DNA from: Paenibacillus sedimenti
GTDB lineage: Bacteria > Bacillota > Bacilli > Paenibacillales > NBRC-103111
Length of the DNA stretch: 64,000 nucleotides
NCBI RefSeq assembly: GCF_014534655.1
Contig: NZ_JACVVD010000007.1
Location: 62,001-126,000, forward strand
Reading direction: 5' to 3'
Each line of letters begins with the position of its first letter. Positions within the stretch are counted from its first letter, which is position 1. The notes beneath the pieces are model-generated. The model was not told the origin of the DNA. It saw only the letters and a list, made by a program, of their open reading frames with translations, and ran no database searches. Below are positions 29,976 through 38,517 of this stretch, piece by piece. The position numbers were made by a program, and so were the translations under genes.

Positions 29976-30185
29976 TCATTTCCACTTTTGGTTTTTCATC
30001 ATGTTTTGAACTTTCGCCATTTGCTGCTTATTCATATTATAGCCCATTTGCTTGGCCATTTTTTGCAGCATTTCCGGATTGTTTTGCATGGATTCCAGTT
30101 GTCTTCTGAGATAGAACACCCCAATGAAGAAGCCCCCGACCAAGCCAACAATCAACGTAAGAATTGGAATAACGATGCCCCACAT
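29976..30185 (-). CDS. yneF: UPF0154 family small membrane protein (YneF-like)
   Basis: A 69-residue protein with one N-terminal membrane helix (IVIPILTLIVGLVGGFFIGV) and a short cytoplasmic helical tail (NPEMLQKMAKQMGYNMNKQQ). The layout and the NPP/NPE-MLQKMAKQMG segment are those of the UPF0154/YneF family, conserved in Firmicutes but of unknown function. It lies 87 bases after the HD-GYP gene and is followed by a G/C-rich stem-loop (about 29920-29965). Confidence 0.85.
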   Translation of the reverse strand: MWGIVIPILTLIVGLVGGFFIGVFYLRRQLESMQNNPEMLQKMAKQMGYNMNKQQMAKVQNMMKNQKWK

Positions 30186-30272
30186 AAACGTGCCTCCTGC
30201 TCGTACAAGTTTGAAAAATAGTTCATTTGCTCCATCATAGCATTTCTTTTCATCCGTTTACAAATCGATCCT

Positions 30273-31307
30273 TTACTGGAGCACCTGTTCTATAAAGACG
30301 GTCGTATGCTTCGCGAGGTCGACCTCTTTGATCTCAAGCCCCTTGTCTAGTGCATCCTGCTTCACGACTCTGACAATCGGACGGCTCGGCAGCCCCCGAT
30401 GCTGCCCGACAACTACTCCTGATTCACGAGTCGACAATCGAACCGAGGTACCGGTCGGGTAAATGGAGACAATTTTTAGAAATTCAATCAGCACATCCCG
30501 ATCCAGCTTGGTCCCTGCTAACGCCATCATGTGTTCACACGCTTCATGAGGCAGCATACGGCGCCCTTTCGAAATATCGAACAGCAGATTGTCGTAAATG
30601 TTCGCGATTGCTGTAATTTTAGCGTAGAGGTGAATCTCATCGCTTGTGAGTCCGCGCGGCACGCCTGAGCCGTCAAGCGCTTCATGATGCTGGAAGGCGA
30701 CGTGGGCGATGAGCAAGCTGAATTCCCGCTTGTTCTTGATGAGCTCAAAACCGCGCCACGTATGGTGCTTTTTCAGGTCTGGCGACGTATCATCCGTGAT
30801 CAGCTCGATCTTGCCGACATCATGGAGCAGCGCACCGACGGCAAGCTCTTTGAGCTGGCTCGCATTTAGCCCCATGTTGATACCGATGAGAACGGACATC
30901 ATGCATACATTCGTCGCGTGGACATACCTCTCGTTATCTTGGGTGCGAATATCCGATAATTGTACCAGCACGTCCTTGTTCTTCATGATTTCATCAAGCA
31001 GCGTATTGATCGAGATGCTCATCGAACGCGAATTGAACTCTTTACCGGAACGGATCGTATCGAATGTTTCGCTCATTTGCTTCATCACAGTACGTTTCGT
31101 CTCTTCGGAGATCACTTCCGGGATTTCGATATCTTCCATATTCGGATCCTTGATATAGATCATCGTAACCCCGATCCGGTTGAGCGTATTGATCATATAG
31201 ACGGTTAATTGCACGCCTTCAGACAGCAAAACGGCCCCGTTGCTGGAAAAAATCGTCCGCCCTAAATATTGCCCAGGCTCAACGGAGTCCATATGCACAT
31301 ATTTCAT
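30273..31307 (-). CDS. HD-GYP domain protein, putative c-di-GMP phosphodiesterase
   Basis: About 344 residues. An N-terminal region (1-110) typical of stand-alone Paenibacillus/Bacillus HD-GYP proteins (VEPGQYLGRTIFSSNGAVLL) precedes the HD-GYP domain (about 120-300): YVHATNVCMMS, LLHDVGKIEL, KKHHTWRGFEL and HVAFQHHEALDGSGVPRGL. All metal-binding His/Asp positions seem present; the GYP triad reads GVP. Predicted to hydrolyse c-di-GMP. Start set at the ATG 8 bases after GGAG. Same strand as ogt, queG, lepB; 26 bases downstream of ogt. Confidence 0.88.
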   Translation of the reverse strand: MKYVHMDSVEPGQYLGRTIFSSNGAVLLSEGVQLTVYMINTLNRIGVTMIYIKDPNMEDIEIPEVISEETKRTVMKQMSETFDTIRSGKEFNSRSMSISINTLLDEIMKNKDVLVQLSDIRTQDNERYVHATNVCMMSVLIGINMGLNASQLKELAVGALLHDVGKIELITDDTSPDLKKHHTWRGFELIKNKREFSLLIAHVAFQHHEALDGSGVPRGLTSDEIHLYAKITAIANIYDNLLFDISKGRRMLPHEACEHMMALAGTKLDRDVLIEFLKIVSIYPTGTSVRLSTRESGVVVGQHRGLPSRPIVRVVKQDALDKGLEIKEVDLAKHTTVFIEQVLQ

Positions 31308-31333
31308 AGGATTCACTCCATGGTAATAGTATG

Positions 31334-31858
31334 TTAAGCATTGATGCCTTCTAATTCCAATAAAAGAACTTTGATATCAAGCCCGCCGCCATATCCGACA
31401 AGATCGCCGCCAGCGCCTATGATGCGATGACAAGGGATAATGACAGGCATCGGATTGCGGTTATTTGCGCCGCCCACAGCTCTGACCGCTTTGGGTGAGC
31501 CTATCGCCACAGCTATATCTTTATAGGAGGCTGTCCTGCCGAAAGGTACATCAAGCAGTGCAGTCCATACTTTTTTCTGGAAATCAGTCCCATGCAGGTC
31601 TAGTTTCCCCTCAAACCCCGATCGTTCCCCTTTAAAATATTGCTCCAACTGCTCCGCTATCGGCTGCAGACGTTGCTCGTCCTCCCGCAGCTCGTGCGGT
31701 CCAAACCAGCGACTGGCCCAAGCGTCCAGCTTTTCCCGGTTAGGGGTAAATGTACCGAATTCGATTGAACAGAGCCCTTGGCTGCTCGCTACGAGAACGA
31801 GCGGCCCTACAGGGGAGGAAATCTCCGCATAATGGAGTACATGCACTTTCTGTGTCAT
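31334..31858 (-). CDS. ogt: Methylated-DNA--protein-cysteine methyltransferase
   Basis: A 174-residue O6-alkylguanine-DNA alkyltransferase. The suicide cysteine is in MPVIIPCHRIIGAGG (PCHR), preceded by the DNA-recognition helix VRAVGGANNRNP and followed by LVGYGGGLDIKVLLLELEG. It repairs O6-methylguanine by irreversible transfer. GGAGGAACAAAA precedes the ATG at 31858; the upstream ten residues of the open frame are not used. It is part of a same-strand run with queG upstream (42-base gap). Confidence 0.93.
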   Translation of the reverse strand: MTQKVHVLHYAEISSPVGPLVLVASSQGLCSIEFGTFTPNREKLDAWASRWFGPHELREDEQRLQPIAEQLEQYFKGERSGFEGKLDLHGTDFQKKVWTALLDVPFGRTASYKDIAVAIGSPKAVRAVGGANNRNPMPVIIPCHRIIGAGGDLVGYGGGLDIKVLLLELEGINA

Positions 31859-31900
31859 TTTTGTTCCTCCTTTCAAACAAAATGCCAAAGTGTTCGATCT

Positions 31901-33100
31901 CTATTGTTTTTCGCCAGAAAAGCTTACATTCTCGGCGGTGCTGCGTAATTGCTCAATAGCCTTTTCAATATCCTTTAACACCGCAGCTTCTTGCTCCCTG
32001 GCCGCTGCTTGTCCAAGCGCCTCAGCAGCTTCCTCGCCGCCGATTCGCCCGAGCGCCCAGGCTGCGGTTGCCCGAATCTCAGGGCGCTGATCCGAATGCA
32101 ACAGTTCCGACAAGATCGGCACCGCAGTCCGATCCTTGAAATTCCCCAGCGCGATAATCGCATTGCGCTGGATCGGCTTCTTGCCTCTCCAGGAGGCAGC
32201 CAGGCTGCCGTATTGTTCTTTGAACTCCTTGTTCGTCATCGTCAGCAGCGGCACCAGCAGCGGCTTCACCTTCTCCGGATCCGGCTGCAGCTCAGGCTGA
32301 TGGGTCCAGTTCATCCCCTTATTCTTCGGGCAGACGATCTGACACGTATCGCAACCGTAAAGACGATTGCCGATTTTCAGCTTGTACTCGTCCTCTACAT
32401 AGCCTTTGGTTTGCGTGATGAACGAAATGCAGCTGCTGGAATTAAGCTGTCCGGGACCGACGAGGGCTCCAGTGGGACAGGCATCGATACATATCGTACA
32501 GTCCCCGCATTGATCCATAATAGATGTATCGGCTGGAAATGGAATATTCGTGATGATTTCGCCCAAATAGACCCAAGATCCCCATTCGGGCGTGATGACG
32601 GCGCAGTTTTTGCCGCCCCAGCCGATACCGGCCCGCTCGGCGACGGCGCGGTCGACGAGGACGCCCGTATCGACCATGCTTTGCATACGCGCATCAGGCA
32701 CGCGCTCCGCGATGAAGGCTTCCAGCTTCGCGAGCCGGTCGCGAAGCACATCGTGATAATCGCGCCCCCATGAGGTGCGCGAGATGATCCCGCGATAAGC
32801 CCCCGGCTCGGACCGCGGGGGATTTTGCAGCTTCGACGGGTACGCGACGGCGATCGCGATGATCGACTTCGGCGATTCGAAGCTGAGCTCCGGACGTACC
32901 CGCTTCTCGATGTCCGGCTCCTCGAAGCCGGACTCGTACCCCTTCTCCCTATGCTGGAGAAGGATATCTTTCAGTTCCGTGAACGGCTCCGCTGTCGTGA
33001 AGCCGACTTTATCAATACCGAGCGAAGATGCGGCTTCCACGATCTCTTGTTTGATAGCGCGCCAATCCGCTTCTGTTCCTGTTGCTAGGGAAACCGCCAT
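31901..33100 (-). CDS. queG: Epoxyqueuosine reductase QueG
   Basis: About 399 residues. A cobalamin-dependent reductase domain (about 1-170; DTGVLVDRAVAERAGIGWGG is characteristic) is followed by two ferredoxin-type Fe-S motifs (CGDCTICIDACPTGAL and YGCDTCQIVCPKNKG) and C-terminal HEAT-like repeats (about 310-375; KPIQRNAIIALGNF, RPEIRATAAWALGRIGG). It catalyses the last step of queuosine tRNA modification. The ATG at 33100 follows AGAGG by eight bases. It is 36 bases after the signal peptidase gene. Confidence 0.94.
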   Translation of the reverse strand: MAVSLATGTEADWRAIKQEIVEAASSLGIDKVGFTTAEPFTELKDILLQHREKGYESGFEEPDIEKRVRPELSFESPKSIIAIAVAYPSKLQNPPRSEPGAYRGIISRTSWGRDYHDVLRDRLAKLEAFIAERVPDARMQSMVDTGVLVDRAVAERAGIGWGGKNCAVITPEWGSWVYLGEIITNIPFPADTSIMDQCGDCTICIDACPTGALVGPGQLNSSSCISFITQTKGYVEDEYKLKIGNRLYGCDTCQIVCPKNKGMNWTHQPELQPDPEKVKPLLVPLLTMTNKEFKEQYGSLAASWRGKKPIQRNAIIALGNFKDRTAVPILSELLHSDQRPEIRATAAWALGRIGGEEAAEALGQAAAREQEAAVLKDIEKAIEQLRSTAENVSFSGEKQ

Positions 33101-33136
33101 ATTCTTCACCTCTCGTTCGGGAATGGTGAGCTCTTT

Positions 33137-33733
33137 TTAAAGCTTCGCGGCCATCGAAATTGGCCACAAAATATATTCTGCCCGACCTTGAATCATACTT
33201 GTCGGCACGGCCCCAAACCGTCGGCTGTCTGCGCTAGCCGCCGCTTGGCGATTATCGCCCATCACGAAGACGTGACCCGGCCCGACCTGTGTCGGTCCGA
33301 AGTCCCCGTCTGCGATAGGCGAATCGGTATACGGCTCCTGCACCGCGGCGCCGTTCACATACAAGACGCCGCCCCGGCCCTCTACCTCGTCGCCGGCAAT
33401 GGCGACCACCCTTTTTACCAGATAAGGGTGGTTTAGTATTAGCTGCTCAGCCGGCTCCTTCAAGATGACCACCTCGCCGCGCTGAGGCGCTTTGAGGTAT
33501 GTAACGGCTTTATTCACGAACAGCCACTCGCCTTCCTGAAGCGTAGGCTGCATGGAGTTGCCTCTAACCGTCGAGAGATTGAAACCGAATTGATGGACGA
33601 GTATGACGACAAGCAGAGCGACGAGGATCGATTTCGCCCAATCCCACAGCTCGTGCGTCAGACTCTTCGCCTCTATTTCTTTCGTACGCTTAGCCGCGGC
33701 TTTATTCCTTTCTCGCTGCACAAAGAAGCTCAT
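33137..33733 (-). CDS. lepB: Type I signal peptidase
   Basis: A 198-residue Bacillus-type (SipS-like) signal peptidase: one N-terminal membrane anchor (about 34-52), catalytic Ser in GNSMQPTL and catalytic Lys in LVKRVVAIAGDEV, then FVMGDNR and the C-terminal barrel. It removes signal peptides from exported proteins on the outer face of the membrane. The true start is 33733, after GGAGGGGCTTAAT; it lies one base after the stop of the DUF402 gene, so translation is coupled. Confidence 0.93.
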   Translation of the reverse strand: MSFFVQRERNKAAAKRTKEIEAKSLTHELWDWAKSILVALLVVILVHQFGFNLSTVRGNSMQPTLQEGEWLFVNKAVTYLKAPQRGEVVILKEPAEQLILNHPYLVKRVVAIAGDEVEGRGGVLYVNGAAVQEPYTDSPIADGDFGPTQVGPGHVFVMGDNRQAAASADSRRFGAVPTSMIQGRAEYILWPISMAAKL

Positions 33734-33734
33734 A

Positions 33735-34289
33735 TTAAGCCCCTCCGTTCTTTTGCTTTTCCCACTGCTCATAATAGTAGAGAACCAAATCATCCTGAAA
33801 CGGGGGGTTGCCGGCATGGAGCAGCTGCAGAACCGCAGCAAGGCCTTCTTGGACCTTCTCTTCGACGAGCGGGGAATAATGATAATTGATCTTATGACGC
33901 TCATATTCTTCCTCATCGACGACATGAATCGAACCGTCCGGCATCCGAATCACATCCAGATCATAATCGATGTACGTCAGCACTTGTTCCGTCACATACA
34001 GCGGGGATGCCACATTGCAATAGTACCTGATGCCGTTCTCCTCTATAAGAGCTACGATGTTAAACCATTTCTGCGGAATAAAAAAAGACACGCCCGGAAT
34101 GCGGCTCACCCATTCTTTGCCGTCCGCCTCCTGGATCTTGGTCTGACTGTTGATAAATACCATCATCGATTCCCGCTGATGGTCGGGATGAAGCATGGCA
34201 ACAGGCACCCGCCAATTACTTAACCACATGCGATGAAGATGTCCATCGTGTTTGAAGCTTTTTATCACATACGGCGTAAATACATCCAT
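33735..34289 (-). CDS. DUF402 family protein (Ntdp-like phosphatase)
   Basis: A 184-residue protein of the DUF402/YgaC family: RMWLSNWRVPVAML, FFIPQKWFNIVALIEENGIRY, YYCNVASPLY, TYIDYDLDVIRMPDG and DEEEYERHK. Characterised members hydrolyse nucleoside tri- and diphosphates with metal bound by the Asp-rich YIDYDLDV segment. It starts a same-strand run continuing with lepB, queG, ogt and the HD-GYP gene. Confidence 0.85.
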   Translation of the reverse strand: MDVFTPYVIKSFKHDGHLHRMWLSNWRVPVAMLHPDHQRESMMVFINSQTKIQEADGKEWVSRIPGVSFFIPQKWFNIVALIEENGIRYYCNVASPLYVTEQVLTYIDYDLDVIRMPDGSIHVVDEEEYERHKINYHYSPLVEEKVQEGLAAVLQLLHAGNPPFQDDLVLYYYEQWEKQKNGGA

Positions 34290-34341
34290 GTCTCAAAGCC
34301 CCTCTACACTTTCCTGCCGATAATGTTCCGATATTATATAG

Positions 34342-34387
34342 AAAAGCATATCTCCTCCCCAATTGCAACGGCGGAAAAGATATGCTT
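34342..34387 (-). terminator. Terminator after GNAT gene
   Basis: AAGCATATC and GATATGCTT form a 9-bp stem followed by TTCTATAT on the minus strand, 45 bases after the acetyltransferase stop. Confidence 0.55.
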
Positions 34388-34432
34388 CCATGGTCCGAAC
34401 TATTTTAAACTTCCTATGACATTAGCCGTCTG

Positions 34433-34864
34433 TTAAACACTAACCTTCTTCACGATACTAAGGCGATGAGCCGTCCGCGAAAAGTCCGATGTGCTGTAGC
34501 CCGCTGATTCATAGACGGGCAGTACAATTTCATTATGCACATCTACAGTCACCATAATTTTGTTCACGTTCCGGTGGAGGAACCTCGTCTTCATAGCTTC
34601 GATCAATGCTTTGCCGATACCCTTGCGTTGGTACTCAGTTGCAACCGCGATTCGATAATAGTAGCCATTGTTGTTATCAATCGTTCCGATGATCGTACCA
34701 ACAATCTCATTTTCTTCTTCCGCGATCAGGACAAGCTCGGTGTCCCAGGACAGTTGACGGGCGAATGCTTCCATGGTCTCTTCATAGCAGGTTTCCGATA
34801 AAACATCCTGCAGGAGCGCGCTTACCGAAGAAGTATCTGAAAGCTGAAATGAACGAACGTGCAT
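34433..34864 (-). CDS. GNAT-family N-acetyltransferase
   Basis: A 143-residue acetyltransferase. The acetyl-CoA loop is RIAVATEYQRKGIGKALIEA (Q/R-x-x-G-x-G/A) and the C-terminal strand VTVDVHNEIVLPVYESAGY is typical. Substrate unknown. It is flanked by non-coding DNA on both sides and reads as a single gene. Confidence 0.88.
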   Translation of the reverse strand: MHVRSFQLSDTSSVSALLQDVLSETCYEETMEAFARQLSWDTELVLIAEEENEIVGTIIGTIDNNNGYYYRIAVATEYQRKGIGKALIEAMKTRFLHRNVNKIMVTVDVHNEIVLPVYESAGYSTSDFSRTAHRLSIVKKVSV

Positions 34865-35207
34865 ATGGTTCTCCCCAATTCCATATAAAATTTTTCGGTT
34901 TCTTTTTTCTGGTGACTTAGTAAATACGACAAAAAAATCCGAAATCCTGCTGAAAAAGTGTTAAAATTCACAAAAAACTATGTTTTTTTATGTTTTTCTC
35001 TTGAAAACGCTTTATTTTAAGCGTTTTCAAGGATTTTGTTAGGAATTTTCCATTCCTATCCATCATTTCCCGCTTTTTAAACACCTTAGTTGAGACCATG
35101 TGTTATGCAGTTGGATCCATTTTGATTTTCATGTAAGGATGTATAAAAATCGGAAAAATTTCGGAGTTTATAGTAGGAATGTATATACGTAGGATGAAAG
35201 AGGTGAA
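34865..35207. other. Intergenic region, AT-rich
   Basis: About 340 AT-rich bases upstream of two divergent genes. The one clear element is the hairpin at 35001-35030 listed separately. No further gene is supported; minus-strand frames here lack ribosome-binding sites. Confidence 0.4.
35001..35030. promoter_or_regulatory. Perfect 12-bp hairpin with two cre-like halves
   Basis: TTGAAAACGCTT-TATTTT-AAGCGTTTTCAA. Each arm resembles a cre box core (TGAAAACGCTTT), arranged as an inverted pair. It could be a terminator-like structure or a paired regulator site. Confidence 0.5.
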
Positions 35208-35210
35208 ATG

Positions 35211-35417
35211 ATGGCAAACACCGAAGAACCACGCTCCTATGAATCGAGGGATATTCAGGTGCTAAGCTCCATAAAACCGAGTGAATGGACGGCAATCGAA
35301 CTAAAGTATCACCACAAATCCATGAGCGAGCTAGCCCCTTGGCTTAATGAGCAAGGCACGTATATGCACGGTCAGATTATCCAGGAAATCGAGCGACGCG
35401 GCGGACTGACTTTGTAA
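35211..35417 (+). CDS. Small hypothetical protein (68 aa)
   Basis: A short, charged, soluble protein with two predicted helices (PSEWTAIELKYHHKSMSELA and MHGQIIQEIERRGG). AGAGGTGA precedes two tandem ATGs; the second is preferred by spacing. I do not recognise its family. It is 80 bases upstream of sodA on the same strand and may share its transcript. Confidence 0.65.
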   Translation: MANTEEPRSYESRDIQVLSSIKPSEWTAIELKYHHKSMSELAPWLNEQGTYMHGQIIQEIERRGGLTL

Positions 35418-35497
35418 ACATAAATGTTGCTTTATTATCTAAAATCCTTCATAATGAAGGTGTTGAAACTACATAATTTTGGGAGGTATTTTGTACA

Positions 35498-36109
35498 ATG
35501 GCACATCAATTACCAGCTTTACCGTATGCTCACAATGCTCTTGAGCCTCACATCGATGCGACAACAATGGAAATCCACCATGGTCGTCACCATAACGCAT
35601 ATGTTACCAACCTGAACGCAGCTCTGGACAAACACCCTGAGCTTCACGACAAATCCTTGAACGACCTGATCGCTGACCTGAACAGCGTACCGGAAGATAT
35701 CCGCACTGCAGTTCGCAACAACGGCGGCGGTCACGCTAACCACTCCCTGTTCTGGGAAACAATCGGCCCTAACGCCGGCGGAGCACCTACAGGTGCGCTT
35801 GCAACAGCTATCGAGAGTGAGCTTGGCGGTTTCGAGAAATTCCAAGAAACTTTCGCAGCAGCAGCAACAACTCGTTTTGGCTCCGGCTGGGCGTTCCTCG
35901 TTGTCGGCAAAGACGGCAAACTGAAAGTTTACAGCTTGCCTAACCAAGACAGCCCGATCATGGAAGGCGAAACTCCGATCCTGGGTCTGGACGTATGGGA
36001 GCACGCTTACTACCTGAACTACCAAAACAAACGTCCTGATTACATTAAAGCTTTCTGGAACGTAATCAACTGGGCTGAAGTTGGCAAACGTTACGACGAA
36101 GCGAAGTAA
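35498..36109 (+). CDS. sodA: Superoxide dismutase (Mn)
   Basis: A 203-residue Mn/Fe superoxide dismutase converting superoxide to oxygen and peroxide. Metal ligands: His in [18 protein letters not shown] (about His27), His in [13 protein letters not shown] (about His82), and Asp/His in [20 protein letters not shown] near 164-170. GGAGGCHAN-type residues fit the Mn form (GGHANH). GGGAGGTATTTTGTACA precedes the ATG. Codon use is strongly biased, as expected for a highly expressed gene. Confidence 0.96.
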   Translation: MAHQLPALPYAHNALEPHIDATTMEIHHGRHHNAYVTNLNAALDKHPELHDKSLNDLIADLNSVPEDIRTAVRNNGGGHANHSLFWETIGPNAGGAPTGALATAIESELGGFEKFQETFAAAATTRFGSGWAFLVVGKDGKLKVYSLPNQDSPIMEGETPILGLDVWEHAYYLNYQNKRPDYIKAFWNVINWAEVGKRYDEAK

Positions 36110-36120
36110 TACGCAAATAG

Positions 36121-36167
36121 ATAGAAAACCGCACCGCTCCTTATTCATGAGCGGTGCGGTTTTCTAT
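36121..36167. terminator. Bidirectional terminator after sodA
   Basis: A perfect stem, AGAAAACCGCACCGCTC with GAGCGGTGCGGTTTTCT, with T runs on both exits. Confidence 0.9.
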
Positions 36168-36377
36168 TTTGATGCCGGCGTCTATGATCACGGTACTATA
36201 TCAATTTAGTACTGTTCCCTTCCTTACAAATTCCTTATACTGGGTTTTGCATAGAGGGAACGGTAGGTACGATTCATATCAAAACAATGATTTTCCGCGC
36301 ATTTCATTTTGCCCCCAAGATAGATTGAGTAATCCCCTTTACACCTCCTCCACCATCTCCCCTCCTCCCTCTAGTTC
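36168..36377. other. Intergenic region
   Basis: No gene is seen. ACTGTTCCC (about 36201) and GGGAACGGT (about 36258) can pair across 48 bases. It leads directly into repeat copy C. Confidence 0.35.
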
Positions 36378-36510
36378 TTTTTTTACCACATCAGAAAGTT
36401 TAAGTTCACTAAAGCGCTAAAGCGTGGTGAAGACTTTCTGATTGGCGAATAAACCTACATATAAACGCGGTCGATCATCTTCGAATGACCTCGATAGAGG
36501 TTTATCTCAC
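36378..36510 (+). repeat. Dispersed hairpin-rich intergenic repeat (copy C)
   Basis: Same order as copy B: TTTTTTTACC, outer stem CAGAAAG/CTTTCTG, inner TTCAC/GTGAA, TAAAGCGCTAAAGCG, GATTGGCGAATAAACCTA, GGTCGATCATCTTCGAATGA, ACCTC-GATA-GAGGT, TTTATCTCAC. The outer stem differs from copy B (CAGAATG/CATTCTG) by a compensated base pair. It lacks the extra 13-bp stem of copy B. It lies 164 bases upstream of the HD-GYP start. Confidence 0.8.
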
Positions 36511-36673
36511 GAAAGTTTCCGGGCGTTTTGTTACCTTTCTCACAGAATAAATAGGTCGATTATGAAATAATAGTCTACATGAAGTCAAATGAATGAGTCT
36601 ATTGAATGGTTTTAATATGACTTTCGACTTATTTTCAGACTATGCTTGATGATAGGAAAGTAGGTAATTATAG

Positions 36674-37795
36674 ATGAGAATCATTCCAACTATTATGTGT
36701 CAGCCTGGCATGAGGCTAGGCAAAGCGATCTTTACTGAGGAAGGCCAAATCCTGGTTGGCTATCGTGTAGAACTGACAAACCCCATGCTCAAAAAACTCA
36801 GCCAAATGGGCATCGATTACTTATATATCGAGGATTCGCGAACGGACGACATCGTCATCGAAGATCCTATCCATGAAGAAACAAGAGCGAAGCTTCGAAC
36901 TTCCTTAGGCAAAATTTTTGAAAAATTCAGTCCTACCGCCGTATTTTCTTCCTCGAATTTCCGCAACTCTACTCCGATGAGCAAGCTTTTCCTTGAAGGC
37001 ATGTCCAATGTCATTGATGAACTTCAATACCGCAGGCATGAACCGGTCATGCTGACGACTCTTAATATGGTTCCCGCAGCGAACATCGAACAGCATTTTT
37101 GTCAAAACGCGCTTAACGTTTGTGTATACGCAACTAAGCTCGCTATGGCCCAGGGAATTTATAATCGGGACGATCTCATGGCTATCGGTCTTGGCGCTCT
37201 GCTGCATGATGTGGGAAGTGTTCATGTCCCTGTTCAGTTTCTGCAAAAGAATGCAAGATTAACGTCAAGCGAATATCTCGAAATTCAGAAGCATGTTACC
37301 TACGGCTTCCAAATGCTCAAGGATGAAGCCGGCATTCCCGCACTTGCCGCACAATGCGCTCTCCAGCATCATGAACGGATGGACGGCAGCGGCTATCCAT
37401 ACAGCCTGCGAGGGGAACAGATTCACCCTTTTGCCAGATGGGTCGGCTTACTGGATTCCTACGACGCTATGATCCACGCAAGATCTTACCGCACTGCAAT
37501 TCCTCCGCACCATGCACTGGAAGTTCTTTACGCCAACGCCGGAAAGCTGTACGATATAGATATGGTCAAGCTGTTCCGCAACAATGTCGCGATCTATCCA
37601 CTCGGCCTGAGTGTTACTTTGAGCACCGGCGACAAAGGCATCGTCTCTCGCTTGAACCCCCACAGTATGCAGCGCCCCGTTATCCGTATACTTAGAACCG
37701 CGTCAGGACAAGAGCTGAAAGAGCCTTATGAAGTTGATTTATCGCACACATTGAACGTGATGATTGAAGAAATCGGAGAACAGCTGGTCGTTTAA
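36674..37795 (+). CDS. HD-GYP domain protein, variant HD motif
   Basis: A 373-residue homologue of the HD-GYP protein at 30273-31307, with the same N-terminal region (CQPGMRLGKAIFTEEGQILV). In the HD-GYP domain (about 140-320) it has IEQHFCQNALNVC, GALLHDVGSVHVPVQFL, KHVTYGFQML and ALQHHERMDGSGYPYSLRG. The second conserved element reads HDVGS where HD-GYP enzymes usually have HD(I/V)GK. Metal ligands otherwise appear intact. It is 26 bases upstream of a Crp/Fnr gene, so the pair is probably co-transcribed. Confidence 0.88.
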   Translation: MRIIPTIMCQPGMRLGKAIFTEEGQILVGYRVELTNPMLKKLSQMGIDYLYIEDSRTDDIVIEDPIHEETRAKLRTSLGKIFEKFSPTAVFSSSNFRNSTPMSKLFLEGMSNVIDELQYRRHEPVMLTTLNMVPAANIEQHFCQNALNVCVYATKLAMAQGIYNRDDLMAIGLGALLHDVGSVHVPVQFLQKNARLTSSEYLEIQKHVTYGFQMLKDEAGIPALAAQCALQHHERMDGSGYPYSLRGEQIHPFARWVGLLDSYDAMIHARSYRTAIPPHHALEVLYANAGKLYDIDMVKLFRNNVAIYPLGLSVTLSTGDKGIVSRLNPHSMQRPVIRILRTASGQELKEPYEVDLSHTLNVMIEEIGEQLVV

Positions 37796-37821
37796 TATGA
37801 CCGAAATGAGATGAATGCCCG

Positions 37822-38505
37822 TTGAAAACGATCGTTTCATTGCTACAAAACGTCCCCCTTTTTCAAGAGCTTTCGGAAGAGGATCTTCTAGGATTAGCCC
37901 CCTTATTCATCGAAAAAAAAGTAAAAAAAGGAAGCATTCTTTTTCTGGAAGGCGACGATGGCGAAGAATTATTTCTAATTAAATCTGGAGTCGTGAAAAT
38001 TTATCGCTTGGATGAAGCCAAGGAGATTATTCTTGCTTTGTTTCGGGAAGGGGATTTTTTCGGGGAAATGTCTTTGATCAGCTCCGGACTCACCAGATCC
38101 GCTACGGCTGAGACGTTGGAGGCTTGTACGCTGTATGCATTGAAGCGTTCCGTGTTTGTTCAATACATGGAAAAGAGCCCTAAGCTGTGCTTAAAGCTCT
38201 TGGAAACCACGATGGATCGACTTCGCAGGGCCAATGAACAAATCTACGATCTCACGTTCCTGGGTGTTCGTTCCCGCATTATGAAGACGATCGTCCGCCT
38301 GTCCGAGCAGCATGGGATTCCGACGCCTGCCGGTCTTGTCATCAACGTTAAATTAACCCATCAGCAACTGGCCAATATGGTCGGTACCGTTCGGGAGTCC
38401 GTGACCAAAGTGCTGCAAGAGCTGCTTGATGAGGGTGCCATTCAGATCGATAAGAAGTTAATTACACTCAAGAACATTGATGCCATTAAACGTGAAATCC
38501 GCTAA
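37822..38505 (+). CDS. Crp/Fnr-family transcriptional regulator
   Basis: A 227-residue regulator. An N-terminal cyclic-nucleotide-binding fold (about 10-120: FLEGDDGEELFLIKSGVVKI, FREGDFFGEMSLISSGLTRS) is followed by the dimer helix and a winged helix-turn-helix (about 170-215: LTHQQLANMVGTVRESVTKV). The phosphate-binding cassette FGEMSLISSGLTRSATAE resembles Crp-like proteins but no Fnr-type Fe-S cysteines are present. The start is TTG at 37822. Coupling with an HD-GYP gene raises the possibility that it answers to a cyclic nucleotide; that is inference. Confidence 0.85.
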   Translation: MKTIVSLLQNVPLFQELSEEDLLGLAPLFIEKKVKKGSILFLEGDDGEELFLIKSGVVKIYRLDEAKEIILALFREGDFFGEMSLISSGLTRSATAETLEACTLYALKRSVFVQYMEKSPKLCLKLLETTMDRLRRANEQIYDLTFLGVRSRIMKTIVRLSEQHGIPTPAGLVINVKLTHQQLANMVGTVRESVTKVLQELLDEGAIQIDKKLITLKNIDAIKREIR

Positions 38506-38517
38506 TTGCTCCACGAT

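Noticed and set aside
31991-32773. A 260-codon plus-strand frame antisense to queG
   Set aside because: Shadow of a conserved gene with all Fe-S motifs on the other strand.
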